Positions 14,634 through 22,790 of a DNA stretch of 32,236 nt are shown one piece after another. The translations under genes were made by a program, and so were the position numbers. Source of the DNA: Syntrophomonadaceae bacterium (lineage in GTDB: Bacteria; Bacillota; Syntrophomonadia; Syntrophomonadales; DTU052); NCBI GenBank assembly GCA_012729505.1, contig JAAYDA010000032.1, positions 1 to 32,236 on the forward strand, read 5' to 3'. How positions within the stretch are numbered: the stretch's first letter is position 1; every line of letters starts with the position of its first letter. The notes under the pieces are model-generated. The model was given only the letters and a program-made list of their open reading frames with translations. It had not been told where the DNA came from and did not search any database.

Positions 14634-15861
14634 AGGATTATTTTCGAGTAATAAAATTCTAACCATTAGCCAACTTACTGCTCACGTACGGGGAGTTCTT
14701 GAAAGAGATCGCCTTTTGCAGAGTGTATGGGTCAGGGGTGAAATTTCAGACTTCAAGTTTTATCAGAAATCAGGTCATCTGTATTTTAATTTGAAGGACG
14801 AGAATTCCAGTGTAAACTGTGTCATGTTTCGTGGAAATGCCAGAAATATTGATTTTCAACCGGGTGATGGACTGAAAGTCATCGCCCGGGGATACATATC
14901 CATATTCGAGAAGTATGGCCGCTACCAATATTATGTAGAGGAGATGGAGCCTGACGGATTAGGCGGGCTTTTTCTGTCTCTCCAGCAGCTCAAGGAACGA
15001 TTGGAAAGGGAAGGTCTCTTTGATGCTAAACGCAAGCGGCCTATTCCTCAATTTGCCGACTGTCTGGGGATAGTAACCTCAGGCGACGGAGCGGCACTTC
15101 GGGATATCGTAAGAATAGTACATCAAAGACATCCCGGCTGTCATATTGTGGTTGCCCCTGCGGCTGTTCAAGGGGCTGAGGCCCCGGCCGAGATTGCCCG
15201 CTCCATTGAAGCCCTTAACCAATGGGGATTCCCTCAAGTTTTGATAGTCGGTCGCGGGGGCGGATCTATTGAAGACTTGTGGGCGTTCAACACCGAACAG
15301 GTGGTAAGAGCGATTGCCGAATCCAAAATTCCCGTCATATCTGCCGTAGGACACGAAGTAGATTTTAGCCTGGCTGACTTTGCGGCCGATGCCCGAGCCG
15401 CCACTCCCACTCAGGCCGGCCAGTTGGCAGTGCCGGATATGATCGCCTGTAAGGAACAGCTCCATGATAACTGGCTGCGGATGTGCCGGGCTATGGAGCG
15501 TTATTGTAACCAGAAATGGGCCCAGGTGGATTATATTAAGGAAAGAAGTATCTGGAAAAGACCTGAGGCAACCATTGACGCCAGCCGGAAGGAACTACAA
15601 CATATGATGCAGGGGATGAAAGCCGGAATCCAGAATAATATCAGAATTCGGGAAATGATGATCAACCGTTTAGGAATGGCCCTGGATACATTGAGTCCCC
15701 TTAAGGTGTTGGAGCGTGGCTATGTCATAGCCCGCCTTGAAAATGGCACAGTGGTCCGAAGCATTAAACAGGTTGAGGATAAGCCACAGTTGACTCTTAC
15801 GGTCCGGGATGGCGAGATACAAGTCCAGGTAAAGGAGACTAAAGCGGGAGAATGGAAATAA
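14626..15861 (+). CDS. xseA: exodeoxyribonuclease VII large subunit
   Basis: XseA with XseB forms exonuclease VII, which degrades single-stranded DNA from both ends. The 411-residue protein has the N-terminal OB-fold (LTISQLTAHVRGVLE, VWVRGEISDFK, GHLYFNLKD), the catalytic domain with GIVTSGDGAALRDI and GRGGGSIEDLWAFN, the AVGHEVDFSLADFAAD and RAATPTQAG blocks, and a helical C-terminus ending in LERGYVIAR. The ATG lies inside the end of folD-B. Confidence 0.96.
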   Translation: MAEGLFSSNKILTISQLTAHVRGVLERDRLLQSVWVRGEISDFKFYQKSGHLYFNLKDENSSVNCVMFRGNARNIDFQPGDGLKVIARGYISIFEKYGRYQYYVEEMEPDGLGGLFLSLQQLKERLEREGLFDAKRKRPIPQFADCLGIVTSGDGAALRDIVRIVHQRHPGCHIVVAPAAVQGAEAPAEIARSIEALNQWGFPQVLIVGRGGGSIEDLWAFNTEQVVRAIAESKIPVISAVGHEVDFSLADFAADARAATPTQAGQLAVPDMIACKEQLHDNWLRMCRAMERYCNQKWAQVDYIKERSIWKRPEATIDASRKELQHMMQGMKAGIQNNIRIREMMINRLGMALDTLSPLKVLERGYVIARLENGTVVRSIKQVEDKPQLTLTVRDGEIQVQVKETKAGEWK

Positions 15862-16094
15862 TGAGTTTCGAAAAGGATTACAATCGACTTCAGGAAATCG
15901 TAAAAAAACTGGAAGAAGGGGACTTGCCATTACAAACCTCCCTTGAGCTGTTTGAGGAAGGTATCGGCCTGTTTCGACGCTGCCAAGAGGAATTAAGCAA
16001 GGCGGAGGGGAAAATCTCGCAGTTAATCAAGTCTGTGGACCAGGGATGGGAACCGGTACCATTAGATTTGACCGGTGGCAGGGAAAGAGATTAG
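15861..16094 (+). CDS. xseB: exodeoxyribonuclease VII small subunit
   Basis: A 77-residue helical protein with the XseB signature (FEKDYNRLQEIVKKLEEGDL, SLELFEEGIGLFRRCQEEL). The ATG at 15861 shares its first base with the xseA stop (TAATG) and has GCGGGAG ten bases upstream. An in-frame ATG at 15852 would leave no room for a ribosome binding site. It is the last gene of the conserved block. Confidence 0.94.
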   Translation: MSFEKDYNRLQEIVKKLEEGDLPLQTSLELFEEGIGLFRRCQEELSKAEGKISQLIKSVDQGWEPVPLDLTGGRERD

Positions 16095-16204
16095 AATCAA
16101 CCTCGGTCCGGCTTAGTAGTATCGTTGGGGTGCTGCCGCGTTATATGGAGAGGCTGTAGACCGCCATGGATTCGTAGTATTTTTGAAAGGGTGTCGTGGT
16201 TTAA

Positions 16205-16639
16205 ATGCAAGCTACATTTACGATGAAATACCTTAGGAAAGAAGATCATTTATTGATGCCTCCGCTTGCTAAACTGGTGGTTACTCAGGCTTTATATGAA
16301 ATGCTCTTCCAATATGTATTGACCCCGGAAAAAGAGAAAGACTTATTGGATTTTATCAATCGCATTGAAGTTCATCAAAAAAACAATCAATACCGTACCA
16401 CTCCTTTTTCTCTCCCGGTGGAAGAATTACAGTTCCTTGAAGAGGGCATCGAGGAGTTAAAGCTTCTGTGCTGGCAGTTGGTTCCGGTACACGTTTTCGA
16501 AATCGAGATTCCATTCCCGCCATCCTCTGAGGATTATGATAAAGCTAAAGATCAGGCAGAACAAATTTTGACCGACTTGTTTGTGTTTAATTGGCAGGGA
16601 GAAAACGAGATTCTAGTTTACAGTGCCGTTTCTGTTTAA
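16205..16639 (+). CDS. hypothetical protein, 144 residues
   Basis: I do not recognise this family. The protein is soluble, rich in hydrophobic and acidic residues, without signal peptide or membrane helix. It contains two helical stretches (about 20-55 and 70-90) and a hydrophobic/beta-like C-terminus ending WQGENEILVYSAVSV. An AAAGGGTG box is about twelve bases before the ATG; a second in-frame ATG at 16223 is an alternative. It overlaps the end of the convergent gene by 27 bases. Confidence 0.65.
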   Translation: MQATFTMKYLRKEDHLLMPPLAKLVVTQALYEMLFQYVLTPEKEKDLLDFINRIEVHQKNNQYRTTPFSLPVEELQFLEEGIEELKLLCWQLVPVHVFEIEIPFPPSSEDYDKAKDQAEQILTDLFVFNWQGENEILVYSAVSV

Positions 16640-17191
16640 TACTATGTGGCCGCTTCTTGGATCTATCCAGGTGATGGTGGTTCCTGCGTCTCGGTTGGTT
16701 TGATAGACCCGGAGGAGCGGTGATTGATTATAAATCAGCTCAAAATGGATTTTAGCGGGGCGGTCCCAATGCTGGCCAGATTTCAGTATGGAAATAACTG
16801 ATATGGAATCGTACCGGAGATCGGAGCTTTTAATAGGATTGGTATGGCCCATGGAGACTTCGTGGGAATATTCAGGCTGACCATTACGAACCGCGACCCA
16901 TAGGTTTTGCCCGGACATCACATCTGTAAACACGATATTCCAATCTGTTTTTCTGCCATTTATTCCTTTGTTTCCTTCCGCAACGTTTTTTCCTGGCTCA
17001 GTACTTACCGCATATGCTAATTCCGAACTTTTCCGCCATGCCAGGGCGGCTGGGTAGGCGCGGCGAATGGCTTCTTTGAGGCTGATTGCCTGGTCGCCGG
17101 GACGGCTTAATGGTGGTTTTATTATGCTTATAGTTATCAGCAGCAGGATCAGAATCATGTTGCGCAGGATCATATTCGATTTTCGGCTCAT
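16613..17191 (-). CDS. hypothetical membrane-anchored or secreted protein, 192 residues
   Basis: The N-terminus has basic residues followed by one hydrophobic helix (about 11-25), so the protein is exported or membrane-anchored. The rest is soluble, with KEAIRRAYPAALAWRKSSEL followed by a beta-rich region (WNIVFTDVMSGQNLWVAVRNG and later TTITWIDPRSGHIV) that faintly recalls PepSY-like domains. The ATG at 17191 has AAAGGAA on the minus strand. The gene converges on and overlaps the 16205 gene, and diverges from the 17310 gene. Confidence 0.72.
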   Translation of the reverse strand: MSRKSNMILRNMILILLLITISIIKPPLSRPGDQAISLKEAIRRAYPAALAWRKSSELAYAVSTEPGKNVAEGNKGINGRKTDWNIVFTDVMSGQNLWVAVRNGQPEYSHEVSMGHTNPIKSSDLRYDSISVISILKSGQHWDRPAKIHFELIYNQSPLLRVYQTNRDAGTTITWIDPRSGHIVLNRNGTVN

Positions 17192-17309
17192 AATATGTTT
17201 CGTTCCTTTATTATAGTAATCTTATTGCCAAGATTTTCAGGGGTTCTATCGATTAGTTTCGTCATAATTTTGGTCTTTCCCCTTTATTATGTACAGGGGG
17301 GATTAACAT

Positions 17310-17978
17310 ATGAACAGAAGCTTATCAGCCGGAATTATGCTGGCCCTGTTCCTCGTAGGGGGAATTATTTGCTTTTACCAGTATCAGCTAACCAGCTTGC
17401 GCAGAGATTATCAGCATTTGCTCAGTCGCCTGAATTACCTGGAACCCTCCCATCCTCAACTGATTATTCCCGAAGATGATCAGGTGTTTAGCTATTCGGC
17501 TCTTAGGGTTTTGGAAGAAGGTGTATCTTTAAAATGGCATACCTTGGAAAAGAATGAAAGCTGGTTGCGGCCCGTGTATATTCCTCTGTGGAACAGTAAA
17601 TCCTGGAACTGCAACCGTTTTTGTTATGTGCCGAATTTGATAGAAAGCAATCGTCACCGGGTATTTATTTATCAAGGTGGGGGCTCTTACTGGTTTGACC
17701 TGGCACCCACTATGGGTTTCACCGATGATACTGCTCCGGTGGGAATTTCTTTTAAAAATGCTGAAGAAGTTGCAGTTATTGCTGTGGAAGCGCGAATAAA
17801 GGATGTAATAAAGCTTGATAATCAGCTGCAAATTGTAATTGAACCCATGAGAAAAGGCTATCATATCATAGCCCTATCCGGGGAGGAATATGCAGGCAGT
17901 CAGCCACTGGTGGTAACTCCGGAAGGCTTTGAACTGGAGTTGCCCATGGGCGCCTATTCAAAAGGCTCATACCAGTAA
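17310..17978 (+). CDS. hypothetical membrane-anchored protein, 222 residues
   Basis: An N-terminal membrane helix (about 7-24) is followed by a short coiled-coil-like segment (25-45) and an extracytoplasmic, probably beta-rich domain. Two cysteines in WNCNRFCYVP could form a disulfide. No family is recognised. The ATG at 17310 has AGGGGGGA nine bases upstream. Its 3' end overlaps the convergent 3D-domain gene by 25 bases. Confidence 0.72.
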   Translation: MNRSLSAGIMLALFLVGGIICFYQYQLTSLRRDYQHLLSRLNYLEPSHPQLIIPEDDQVFSYSALRVLEEGVSLKWHTLEKNESWLRPVYIPLWNSKSWNCNRFCYVPNLIESNRHRVFIYQGGGSYWFDLAPTMGFTDDTAPVGISFKNAEEVAVIAVEARIKDVIKLDNQLQIVIEPMRKGYHIIALSGEEYAGSQPLVVTPEGFELELPMGAYSKGSYQ

Positions 17979-18460
17979 TAATCAATGGGGCGCTGACCAT
18001 ACTCCAGTGCGGCCTGATTAGCCCAATAGCCTCCGGTGCCAAAATAAAAATCGACCCAGTAGGGGGAATCCCCATACCGGCTCCAGTTGGCATCACCGGT
18101 ATCAATAACTGTAAAGGCATTGAGGGTTTTACCCTGGATAGTTATGCTTTCCGGTTTTTCCAACATTATTATAGTGCCGAATGGGATTATAGGGTCAAGG
18201 TGACTTCCGCCGGGGACCTTGGGATGTACTGCAACTGCTCCGATGAAATAAGGCTCAGCACTGGCAGAAGGCGGAGCCCCGGCCACTTCGGTGTAAGCAG
18301 TGGAAATCTGCCGGGTGGCCTTGTTTATCAGATACCATTGAGGTGTTTTTTCGGGGGATGGCTTTTGGGGAGGGGCGACCTCTTGCCGGCTAAAGAGCAA
18401 TATAAGGATCAATGCCAGAGCAAGGCCCCCTGCCACCATTGATTTCCAGCACGTTTTCAT
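17954..18460 (-). CDS. 3D-domain protein (RlpA-like barrel), secreted or anchored
   Basis: The 168-residue protein has an N-terminal membrane/signal segment (about 8-23), a proline-rich linker, and a C-terminal 3D domain. The latter is seen as GAVAVHP, GSHLDPIIPFG, VIDTGD and WVDFYFGT (about 74-141), with aspartates 89, 120/123 and 137 as the conserved set. The 3D (double-psi barrel) domain occurs in peptidoglycan lytic transglycosylase-like enzymes and in germination/sporulation proteins such as YabE and YorM. A role in cell-wall remodelling is likely. A near-perfect AAGGAGGTGAT ribosome binding site precedes the ATG on the minus strand. Confidence 0.85.
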   Translation of the reverse strand: MKTCWKSMVAGGLALALILILLFSRQEVAPPQKPSPEKTPQWYLINKATRQISTAYTEVAGAPPSASAEPYFIGAVAVHPKVPGGSHLDPIIPFGTIIMLEKPESITIQGKTLNAFTVIDTGDANWSRYGDSPYWVDFYFGTGGYWANQAALEYGQRPIDYYWYEPFE

Positions 18461-18748
18461 GCTATCACCTCCTTGCAGCCTAGTATTTGTCGCAGGTCAA
18501 TCTTTTATTTCGGGTTGGGGGGGAATTGCGAAATTTTCTTACTTTTCTGAGGGAGGTTGGCGATAATTAATGACGAACTGTTATCTAAAGGGAAATAAAG
18601 TCGCAATGTCATTTTAGGTTATATTCGTTGGGATTGCCCCGAAGGAAACTGCATATAATCGTATAGTGTCAAGGTTGCTAGACTTTAAATTCAGTATCAG
18701 TTATACTTAAACACTGGTATTTGACTGTTTTTTATGGAGGTGGTTAGT

Positions 18749-19171
18749 ATGAGGGATAAATGGGAGAAAGGAGACCCTGTAAACCTTTCGGATCTTTTGA
18801 AAATTACTCCGGTCGCCAACGAAATAGTACGCTTGGGGCAGGAGCTTAACATGAAGTATTCAGATATTATGTGGATCGTTACCGAGATTATTCGGGATTA
18901 TGATTGGGAAGGGGACTCAGGAATTTCAATGTCCTCAACTGACCAGGAATCAGATTTGGATCTGGAACTGGATTTGGATGATCTTGAAATGTTTGACGGA
19001 GAATGGGAAGCTGAAGAGGATGAGAGAGACCCTTATTATAAAGTGTCTTTGCGAGTAAGCTCCAGAGGGAAATTCCCTGAAATAAGCTTCAAAGCCGGCA
19101 TAAATGAAAGAGAAGACCTGAAAGGTTTTCTAACATTGGTACTGGACATAATGGGCAAGATGGATATTTAA
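18749..19171 (+). CDS. hypothetical acidic protein, 140 residues
   Basis: The first half is a predicted helical region (LSDLLKITPVANEIVRLGQE); the middle (about 64-98) is strongly acidic with alternating Asp/Leu/Glu; the end (KVSLRVSSRGKFPEISFKAG) looks like beta strands. No family is recognised. The frame is open from ATG 18734, but GGAGGTGG (18736-18743) fits the ATG at 18749 with five bases spacing. It stands alone and is closed by a strong terminator. Confidence 0.72.
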   Translation: MRDKWEKGDPVNLSDLLKITPVANEIVRLGQELNMKYSDIMWIVTEIIRDYDWEGDSGISMSSTDQESDLDLELDLDDLEMFDGEWEAEEDERDPYYKVSLRVSSRGKFPEISFKAGINEREDLKGFLTLVLDIMGKMDI

Positions 19172-19188
19172 TACCACTGGCGCTATGG

Positions 19189-19219
19189 GCTGCTCTCAAA
19201 TTAAGGGCAGCTTTTTTTT
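19189..19219 (+). terminator. intrinsic terminator after the acidic protein gene
   Basis: GCTGCTCT (19189-19196) pairs with AGGGCAGC (19204-19211; one G-U) and is followed by eight T residues. Confidence 0.9.
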
Positions 19220-19287
19220 ATTATTTTACCAACCAGGCAGGAGCTGACCGGATCTAAATTGAACTCATTTAATGACGGTTGCTTCTG

Positions 19288-19293
19288 TATAAT
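19288..19293 (+). promoter_or_regulatory. possible -10 box before the 19341 gene
   Basis: A perfect TATAAT lies 48 bases before the TTG start of the next gene, but no good -35 hexamer is found 16-18 bases upstream. Confidence 0.35.
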
Positions 19294-19340
19294 CTTACTT
19301 TTGGGGATTAACAGGTGGTAAATGAAAAGGAGGTGACACT

Positions 19341-19784
19341 TTGAAGAAAAGAGGAAGTCCGCGCCTGGTCCTATGGATAATGATTCTGATACTGCTGATT
19401 GGGGTGGCTTACGTCTACTTTACTTCTGATAATGAATTGGAACAACCACCTAAATCCGTAAGCCAGATTTCAATAATGAATGATTTTCGGACTATGGACA
19501 TTGATGCCCCTTCCGAACCGGTCTTGGGCGGGAAATTCTTTGCTACGGAAATTCTTTTCCCGGCTGATTTTAAAGGGCAGGTTGGTGAAGAGTTTTACGT
19601 GCGTATGGAAGATGGCCATGTAGCAATTACTGCAACATACCGTATTGAAGAATTGACTGATGATACCCCGGCCCAAGCCACCTATGAACCACTTCAGGAA
19701 TATGATGCTGATTATGATCCGGAGGGAGATTACACGACGAAAAGCCTGATAGAGTGGTCTAGCATTGGCAATGATGAGGACTAA
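19341..19784 (+). CDS. hypothetical membrane-anchored acidic protein, 147 residues
   Basis: A short basic N-terminus, one membrane helix (about 9-27), then a soluble acidic domain with the segment FPADFKGQVGEEFYVRMEDGHV. No family recognised. It starts at TTG 19341 with a very strong AAGGAGGTGA box. It is flanked by terminators on both sides and is therefore monocistronic. Confidence 0.75.
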   Translation: MKKRGSPRLVLWIMILILLIGVAYVYFTSDNELEQPPKSVSQISIMNDFRTMDIDAPSEPVLGGKFFATEILFPADFKGQVGEEFYVRMEDGHVAITATYRIEELTDDTPAQATYEPLQEYDADYDPEGDYTTKSLIEWSSIGNDED

Positions 19785-19816
19785 AACACATGGTATTCCA
19801 TAATCTTTAATAAACT

Positions 19817-19850
19817 CGGCATAGTCGTTTATTTGCGGCTATGCCGTTTT
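19817..19850 (+). terminator. intrinsic terminator before the injection-system locus
   Basis: CGGCATAGTCG (19817-19827) pairs with CGGCTATGCCG (19836-19846; one G-U) over an eight-base loop, followed by TTTT. It isolates the injection-system genes from upstream transcription. Confidence 0.85.
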
Positions 19851-19920
19851 CGGCGTATTCGGCATAGGCGCAGTCTAATATGGACTCTATTGCTGGCCGT
19901 GGAAAGCTTGGGTTAGAAAA

Positions 19921-19931
19921 ATGTTTATAAA
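19921..19931 (+). promoter_or_regulatory. ATGTTTATAAA motif upstream of ATPase 1
   Basis: The 11-base word ATGTTTATAAA occurs 55 bases before the ATPase 1 start and again at 29783-29793 before the sheath gene, where it is part of a tandem repeat. It could be a shared promoter element or regulator site; an 8-bp TGTATACA palindrome lies at 19958-19965. Confidence 0.35.
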
Positions 19932-19985
19932 ACAGATGTAAAATAAAATCGTATTGTTGTATACATTTGGTTTTGGGGGATTATT

Positions 19986-22235
19986 ATGCTAGTGGAAGAG
20001 CTGTACTCGAGCTATTTTGACATCAAGTGCAGTCGTTTGCCTTACAGCAATGATCGAGAATATTTGGCGGATCTGCTGGCCTATTTGGACATTATTTTAA
20101 ATGTGGCCTGTGCTTATAAAGGGATGAACGAAAGCAGCGCGCCACTAAATGTTGCAGACGCTCATCTGCGGGGACTGTCTATTTCACCTGCCGAGATTGT
20201 TGATTCTCTGTTGTCCTATCGTCTGGACGAACGTTCAAAGGGAGTTTCTCCGGAAATCAAAAAACAGGTGGAAATGGCGTATCAACACTTGGAGCTCAGG
20301 CTTGAGGCTGCTTCCGCCGCGGGCTTTACTCCCCGGTTAAAAACCCTTTCGAAAAAGTTTCACCTTAATGATTTCGAGGGATTTTTACTGCTCCTGTCCC
20401 TGGCTTCTGTGGCCGACAGAAAATACGAATCCATTTACGCTTTTATCCATAATAACGTGAAAGAAGGGTTGCCCACCAAGGGGCTGGCTATTTTCCTGTA
20501 TAAAATGTTTTTTGAACTTGAGGACTACCATGTTGGCTGTACTATTAAAGGCGAAGGGAATTTTTTCAGGTTTCTGGCGGAGAGGGGAACAGGAAGCACG
20601 GGCGAACCTGGCCTGGCTGACCGGATCGTCCTCAGTCGCAGGGTGAGCAGCTACATATTCGGGGTTAATAGAATCGATCATGAACTTGCTGAAATTGTAT
20701 CCATTTTTGATAAGACCAAAAGGCTGGATGGGATATATATTCGCCATGAGCAGTATCTTCTGATGCAAAACTATATTGAAAACATTCTCAACAACCCTGA
20801 TCGGGTTGGTAATGTCCTGAATATTTATGGTCAAAACGGAATTGGCAAAAAGCACCTGCTCAAGCATGTGTCTCAAGCCCTGGGCTTCAACCTGATTTTT
20901 GTCGACTATTCCAAGCTGAAACTCCAACCACACAGCGATATTCGGCGTCTGTTGGACAGGGTCTATCTCGAATATGTGCTGACCGGCTCTATTCCGTGTT
21001 TTATAAATATGGATCAGGGTGAAAGCCATGATGATGAAAGGAATACGGACAAGGCACGTGATATACGCCTGATCAGTACCATCGAGTACATAGAGAAGGA
21101 ATTCTGGTTTTCTGTTTGGTTGTCCAGAGACAAGGAGGATGAATTAACTGTCCATAATATTCATCTTGTATGCGTAGAGCTTCCAATGCTGACGGTGGGT
21201 GAACGCATTGTGCTGTGGGACATCTATTCTCAGCAGTTTGAGATTGCTGAAAATGTTGACCTTGTTCTTTGCGCTAATCAATATATACTAACTCCTAAAG
21301 CTATAAAAGACGTTCTTGATACAGCGAAGAATTTGGCGATATGCGAAGGGCGGAGCATGATTGAACGGGGAGATATTTTAAAGGGTGTCAAGCAGCATTC
21401 CGTGAATCAGCTGGGCAGATATGCGACCCTGATAAACGCCGTTTTTACATGGGAGGATCTGGTTATTGACCATGATCAGAAGTGTGAGATGCAGATGATA
21501 TGCAATCAGATGAAGTATCGCAGTGTAGTTGGTGAGGAGTGGGGTTTTCATAAAAAAACTCCTTATGGCCGGGGCCTTTGCGCCATGTTTTATGGTTCCC
21601 CGGGCACAGGTAAGACTATGGCTGTACAGGTAATGGCCAATGAACTGGGACTGGACCTTTATCGCATAGATCTGTCCCAATTAGTGAGCAAGTACATAGG
21701 AGAAACGGAGAAGAACATTTCCGATCTTTTCAGAAAGGCCAAAAATATCAATGCTCTGCTGTTTTTTGATGAGGCAGATGCTCTCTTTGCTAAGAGAACT
21801 GAGGTTAAGGACTCTAATGATCGTTATGCTAACGCAGATACAGCCCATCTGCTGCAGAAGCTGGAAGAGTATGAAGGGATCTCAATTCTGGCCACCAACT
21901 ATGTGAACAATGTTGATGATGCATTTAAGCGACGAATCAAGTTCATGATAAATTTTGTGTTTCCGACAGCTGAAGTGAGGCTCAAGCTATGGAAAACCAT
22001 TATTCCTAAAACAGCCGCCCTTGAAGAGGAAATCGATTTTGAATTCTTCGCTGATAATTTCGAGCTTTCGGGCAGCAATATCAAAGAAATCCTTACCAAT
22101 GCGGCCTACATGGCTGCGTCAGAGAATACAGGGATAGCTAATCGCCACATTGTGGAGGCGGTGAAGCTTAATTACAAAAAATATGGAAAGATTTTAATCA
22201 AAGAAGACTTTGGGTATTTAGGGATTGTTAAATAA
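19986..22235 (+). CDS. AAA+ ATPase of contractile injection system, copy 1
   Basis: The 749-residue protein ends in a complete AAA+ module: Walker A GSPGTGKT (537-544), Walker B FFDEAD (595-598 region), sensor ATNY and arginines R649/R650 in AFKRRIKF. Upstream there is a second, degenerate ATPase-like module with GQNGIGKK (282-289). The first 230 residues are helical and unassigned. ATPases of this shape accompany phage-tail-like contractile injection systems (Afp15/Pvc15 type), where they are thought to aid assembly or cargo loading. A paralog lies at 26856. The ATG has GGGGGA five bases upstream. It is the first gene of the locus. Confidence 0.85.
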   Translation: MLVEELYSSYFDIKCSRLPYSNDREYLADLLAYLDIILNVACAYKGMNESSAPLNVADAHLRGLSISPAEIVDSLLSYRLDERSKGVSPEIKKQVEMAYQHLELRLEAASAAGFTPRLKTLSKKFHLNDFEGFLLLLSLASVADRKYESIYAFIHNNVKEGLPTKGLAIFLYKMFFELEDYHVGCTIKGEGNFFRFLAERGTGSTGEPGLADRIVLSRRVSSYIFGVNRIDHELAEIVSIFDKTKRLDGIYIRHEQYLLMQNYIENILNNPDRVGNVLNIYGQNGIGKKHLLKHVSQALGFNLIFVDYSKLKLQPHSDIRRLLDRVYLEYVLTGSIPCFINMDQGESHDDERNTDKARDIRLISTIEYIEKEFWFSVWLSRDKEDELTVHNIHLVCVELPMLTVGERIVLWDIYSQQFEIAENVDLVLCANQYILTPKAIKDVLDTAKNLAICEGRSMIERGDILKGVKQHSVNQLGRYATLINAVFTWEDLVIDHDQKCEMQMICNQMKYRSVVGEEWGFHKKTPYGRGLCAMFYGSPGTGKTMAVQVMANELGLDLYRIDLSQLVSKYIGETEKNISDLFRKAKNINALLFFDEADALFAKRTEVKDSNDRYANADTAHLLQKLEEYEGISILATNYVNNVDDAFKRRIKFMINFVFPTAEVRLKLWKTIIPKTAALEEEIDFEFFADNFELSGSNIKEILTNAAYMAASENTGIANRHIVEAVKLNYKKYGKILIKEDFGYLGIVK

Positions 22236-22255
22236 CCTTGAAAGGGGTATTGGTT

Positions 22256-22774
22256 ATGAGTGAGCAATGGGAGGTCGGTTTTTTAGAATTTTTAGAGGTA
22301 ATACTTCGCGAAATTTCTTCTGATACACAGCTGGATTTAGGTGATGAGAATGACAACCAGCCCAAATTGAGATGTATTTTCCCGGGGTTGCGGGGAGGAG
22401 AAGCAGAACTCCCGATGGAGATCACCGTAGAACATCTGAAAGAAGGCAGCAGTCAGCTTCAACTCTACTGTATGATTTTCGACAGTATTCCTCAGGCTTC
22501 AATTCCGGAAGTTGAGAAGATCGTAATGCGGCTTAACGAGTTCATTACCTTGGGTAATTTCGGTATCTATTATCGAAGCCGCCAGATATTCTTTAACCAC
22601 GCTTATACTGTGGAAACCGAAACCAATACAGAAGGTGTATTGCAGAATATCGGAATAACTCTCGATATAATTATGGAGACGGTGGACAATGCCTATGATC
22701 TGTTACAAAAGGCGGTCAAAATGGAAATAACCTGTGCTGAAGCAGTAGAACAAAATCTCGTTCTTGTACAATAG
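22256..22774 (+). CDS. small YbjN/type III chaperone-like protein
   Basis: A 172-residue acidic alpha/beta protein. The order (N-terminal helix, strands LQLYCMIFDSI, helix EVEKIVMRLNEFI, strands FGIYYRSRQIFFNHAYTVE, long C-terminal helix) recalls the YbjN/type III secretion chaperone fold. This is structural reasoning from sequence, not a recognised family match. The ATG at 22256 has AAAGGGG eight bases upstream; an in-frame TTG at 22238 would lie before the box. It precedes the putative cargo gene by 16 bases, the classic arrangement of chaperone and cargo. Confidence 0.7.
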   Translation: MSEQWEVGFLEFLEVILREISSDTQLDLGDENDNQPKLRCIFPGLRGGEAELPMEITVEHLKEGSSQLQLYCMIFDSIPQASIPEVEKIVMRLNEFITLGNFGIYYRSRQIFFNHAYTVETETNTEGVLQNIGITLDIIMETVDNAYDLLQKAVKMEITCAEAVEQNLVLVQ

Positions 22775-22790
22775 GAGAGGAGGTACCTCA

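Noticed and set aside
18640-18660. TATAAT at 18654-18659 as promoter of the acidic protein gene
   Set aside because: No -35 hexamer at 16-18 bases; the nearest TTG words give spacings of 14 and 20.
20385-21029. 214-residue minus-strand frame inside ATPase 1
   Set aside because: It mirrors the coding frame of a conserved ATPase and lacks a start signal.
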